Shown piece after piece: positions 14,337-14,799 of a stretch of 14,799 nucleotides of DNA. Under the pieces are notes generated by a model. It made no database searches and was not told where the DNA came from. It saw only the letters and a list, made by a program, of their open reading frames with translations. The stretch is taken from NCBI GenBank assembly GCA_900554685.1, contig USIG01000031.1, positions 1 through 14,799 of the forward strand, given 5' to 3'. Position 1 is the stretch's first letter. Each line of letters opens with the position of its first letter. The stretch is from an uncultured Cryptobacterium sp. Its GTDB lineage: Bacteria; Actinomycetota; Coriobacteriia; Coriobacteriales; Eggerthellaceae. Both the position numbers and the translations under genes were made by a program.

Positions 14337-14410
14337 GTTACAGCGACGACTTAACCCTTTTGGAATAATCTGGTGCGCCATTCCCTCTCTACAACACGCA
14401 CCGCTGTAAC
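14337..14410. promoter_or_regulatory. Long-range inverted repeat in the TRAP leader
   Basis: GTTACAGCG (14337-14345) and CGCTGTAAC (14402-14410) are perfect 9-bp complements, 56 nt apart, just downstream of the possible -10 box on the - strand. They could close a structured leader or be two half-sites for a looping regulator. Confidence 0.35.
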
Positions 14411-14420
14411 CTCGCTTTTT

Positions 14421-14426
14421 AGTATA
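14421..14426 (-). promoter_or_regulatory. Possible -10 box of the TRAP operon
   Basis: TATACT on the - strand in an AT-rich setting, about 210 bp before the DctQ start. No recognisable -35 hexamer lies 16-18 bp further upstream, which would fit an activator-dependent promoter. Confidence 0.3.
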
Positions 14427-14491
14427 ATTTCGCGCCTAGTCTGGCACTCCTCCAAAAATATGGGATCCTTTATTCAGGCATTGCATAAGTT

Positions 14492-14599
14492 ATTCATTAC
14501 CTATCGATTCATAACAAAAATGTTATATGAACATATTCATTTTACGCTTTCCGTATGAATGTATGAATCAAATTCATGCCTGCTTTTTCTCTTATGAAT
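14492..14599. promoter_or_regulatory. Cluster of ATTCAT/ATGAAT boxes upstream of the TRAP operon
   Basis: Seven exact boxes in 108 bp: ATTCAT at 14492, 14507, 14535 and 14572, and ATGAAT at 14555, 14563 and 14594, plus ATGAAC at 14527. Two of them form a perfect tandem GTATGAATGTATGAAT (14553-14568). The cluster sits 65-175 bp upstream of the possible -10 box, where activators bind. The regulator is unknown. Confidence 0.5.
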
Positions 14600-14691
14600 T
14601 GCGGGCATACCCCACCATTGCGGGCATACCCTGCCTGCATAGATTGCGCCCATATCCTATTTACGGGATTCCACGATTCCTGCCCATACCC
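14598..14691. repeat. Degenerate 16-bp direct repeats
   Basis: ATTGCGGGCATACCC occurs exactly at 14598-14612 and 14617-14631. Looser copies lie at 14643-14657 (ATTGCGCCCATATCC) and 14676-14691 (ATTCCTGCCCATACCC). They fill the gap between the ATTCAT cluster and the stop codon of the right-edge gene. No frame is open through them. They could be part of the 3' untranslated region or a repeat family. Confidence 0.7.
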
Positions 14692-14697
14692 CACTTG

Positions 14698-14799
14698 CTA
14701 CTTGCGCGACTCCATAATCTCCGCCAGACCCTGAACGCGTGTTTCAAACTGCGCCTGACTAAATACACGAGGATCTGCCTGATCAGCATCAAAGGTGGT
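14698..14799 (-). CDS. 3' end of an unidentified gene
   Basis: The last 34 codons, including the TAG at 14700-14698, of a leftward frame that enters from the right edge. The visible C-terminus reads TTFDADQADPRVFSQAQFET and then RVQGLAEIMESRK. Composition and the amphipathic end look like real coding sequence, but no family can be named from so little. It precedes the TRAP operon on the same strand, 487 bp away, so it probably belongs to a separate transcript. Confidence 0.55.
   Translation of the reverse strand, partial: TTFDADQADPRVFSQAQFETRVQGLAEIMESRK

Overview
The window looks like a chromosomal segment from an anaerobic gut-type actinobacterium of the class Coriobacteriia, probably Eggerthellaceae. 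This is an inference from gene content, not from a marker gene: three LysR-family regulators of one kin group, each beside a transporter or a metabolic gene, a two-domain PHB-depolymerase-like esterase, a FldA/HadA-like class III CoA-transferase and a DctP/Q/M TRAP transporter. Base composition is moderate (mid-40s % GC by eye), low for that family, so the genus is left open. There is no rRNA, tRNA, CRISPR array, insertion sequence or phage gene.

Left edge (1-1776). A truncated Schlafen/AlbA_2-domain gene runs leftwards off the window. Its start codon lies inside one of two TCACT/AGTGA-rich elements, which look like an autoregulatory operator. The first LysR regulator follows on the + strand, with a perfect dyad about 90 bp upstream.

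Transporter/esterase module (1875-6219). LysR regulator 2 (+) diverges from an MFS transporter (-). Downstream of the MFS gene, after a good terminator hairpin, lies a 569-aa esterase. The MFS gene carries a one-base frameshift after about residue 199. The esterase appears to be two alpha/beta-hydrolase domains in tandem; only the second keeps the catalytic triad. A plausible reading is LysR-controlled uptake or export plus ester hydrolysis of one compound class, with the transporter now possibly broken.

CoA-transferase module (6225-10387). LysR regulator 3 (+) diverges from a leftward cluster: a TPR/coiled-coil protein, a CaiB/BaiF CoA-transferase resembling aryl-lactate or 2-hydroxyacid CoA-transferases, a possible tiny coupled ORF, and a 95-aa protein with one C-terminal membrane helix. 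Two perfect palindromes sit in the divergent promoter region.

Intergenic stretch (10388-11111). It holds no gene, but has a clear rho-independent terminator for LysR 3, two perfect 15-bp stem-loops, a 3 x 8-bp tandem repeat and a C-rich repeated patch.

TRAP transporter (11112-14211). The order is DctQ-DctM-DctP, leftward, with a 1-nt overlap between Q and M. The DctP gene encodes a lipoprotein, as expected in a Gram-positive cell. Its upstream region (14212-14697) holds a foldable leader, a -10-like box, a dense cluster of ATTCAT/ATGAAT boxes and a degenerate 16-bp repeat. The last 34 codons (stop included) of an unidentified leftward gene reach the right edge.

I see no clearly new multi-gene system. 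The strongest leads are the AlbA_2-linked operator array, the pseudo-hydrolase/hydrolase fusion and the CoA-transferase cluster with its unexplained partners.
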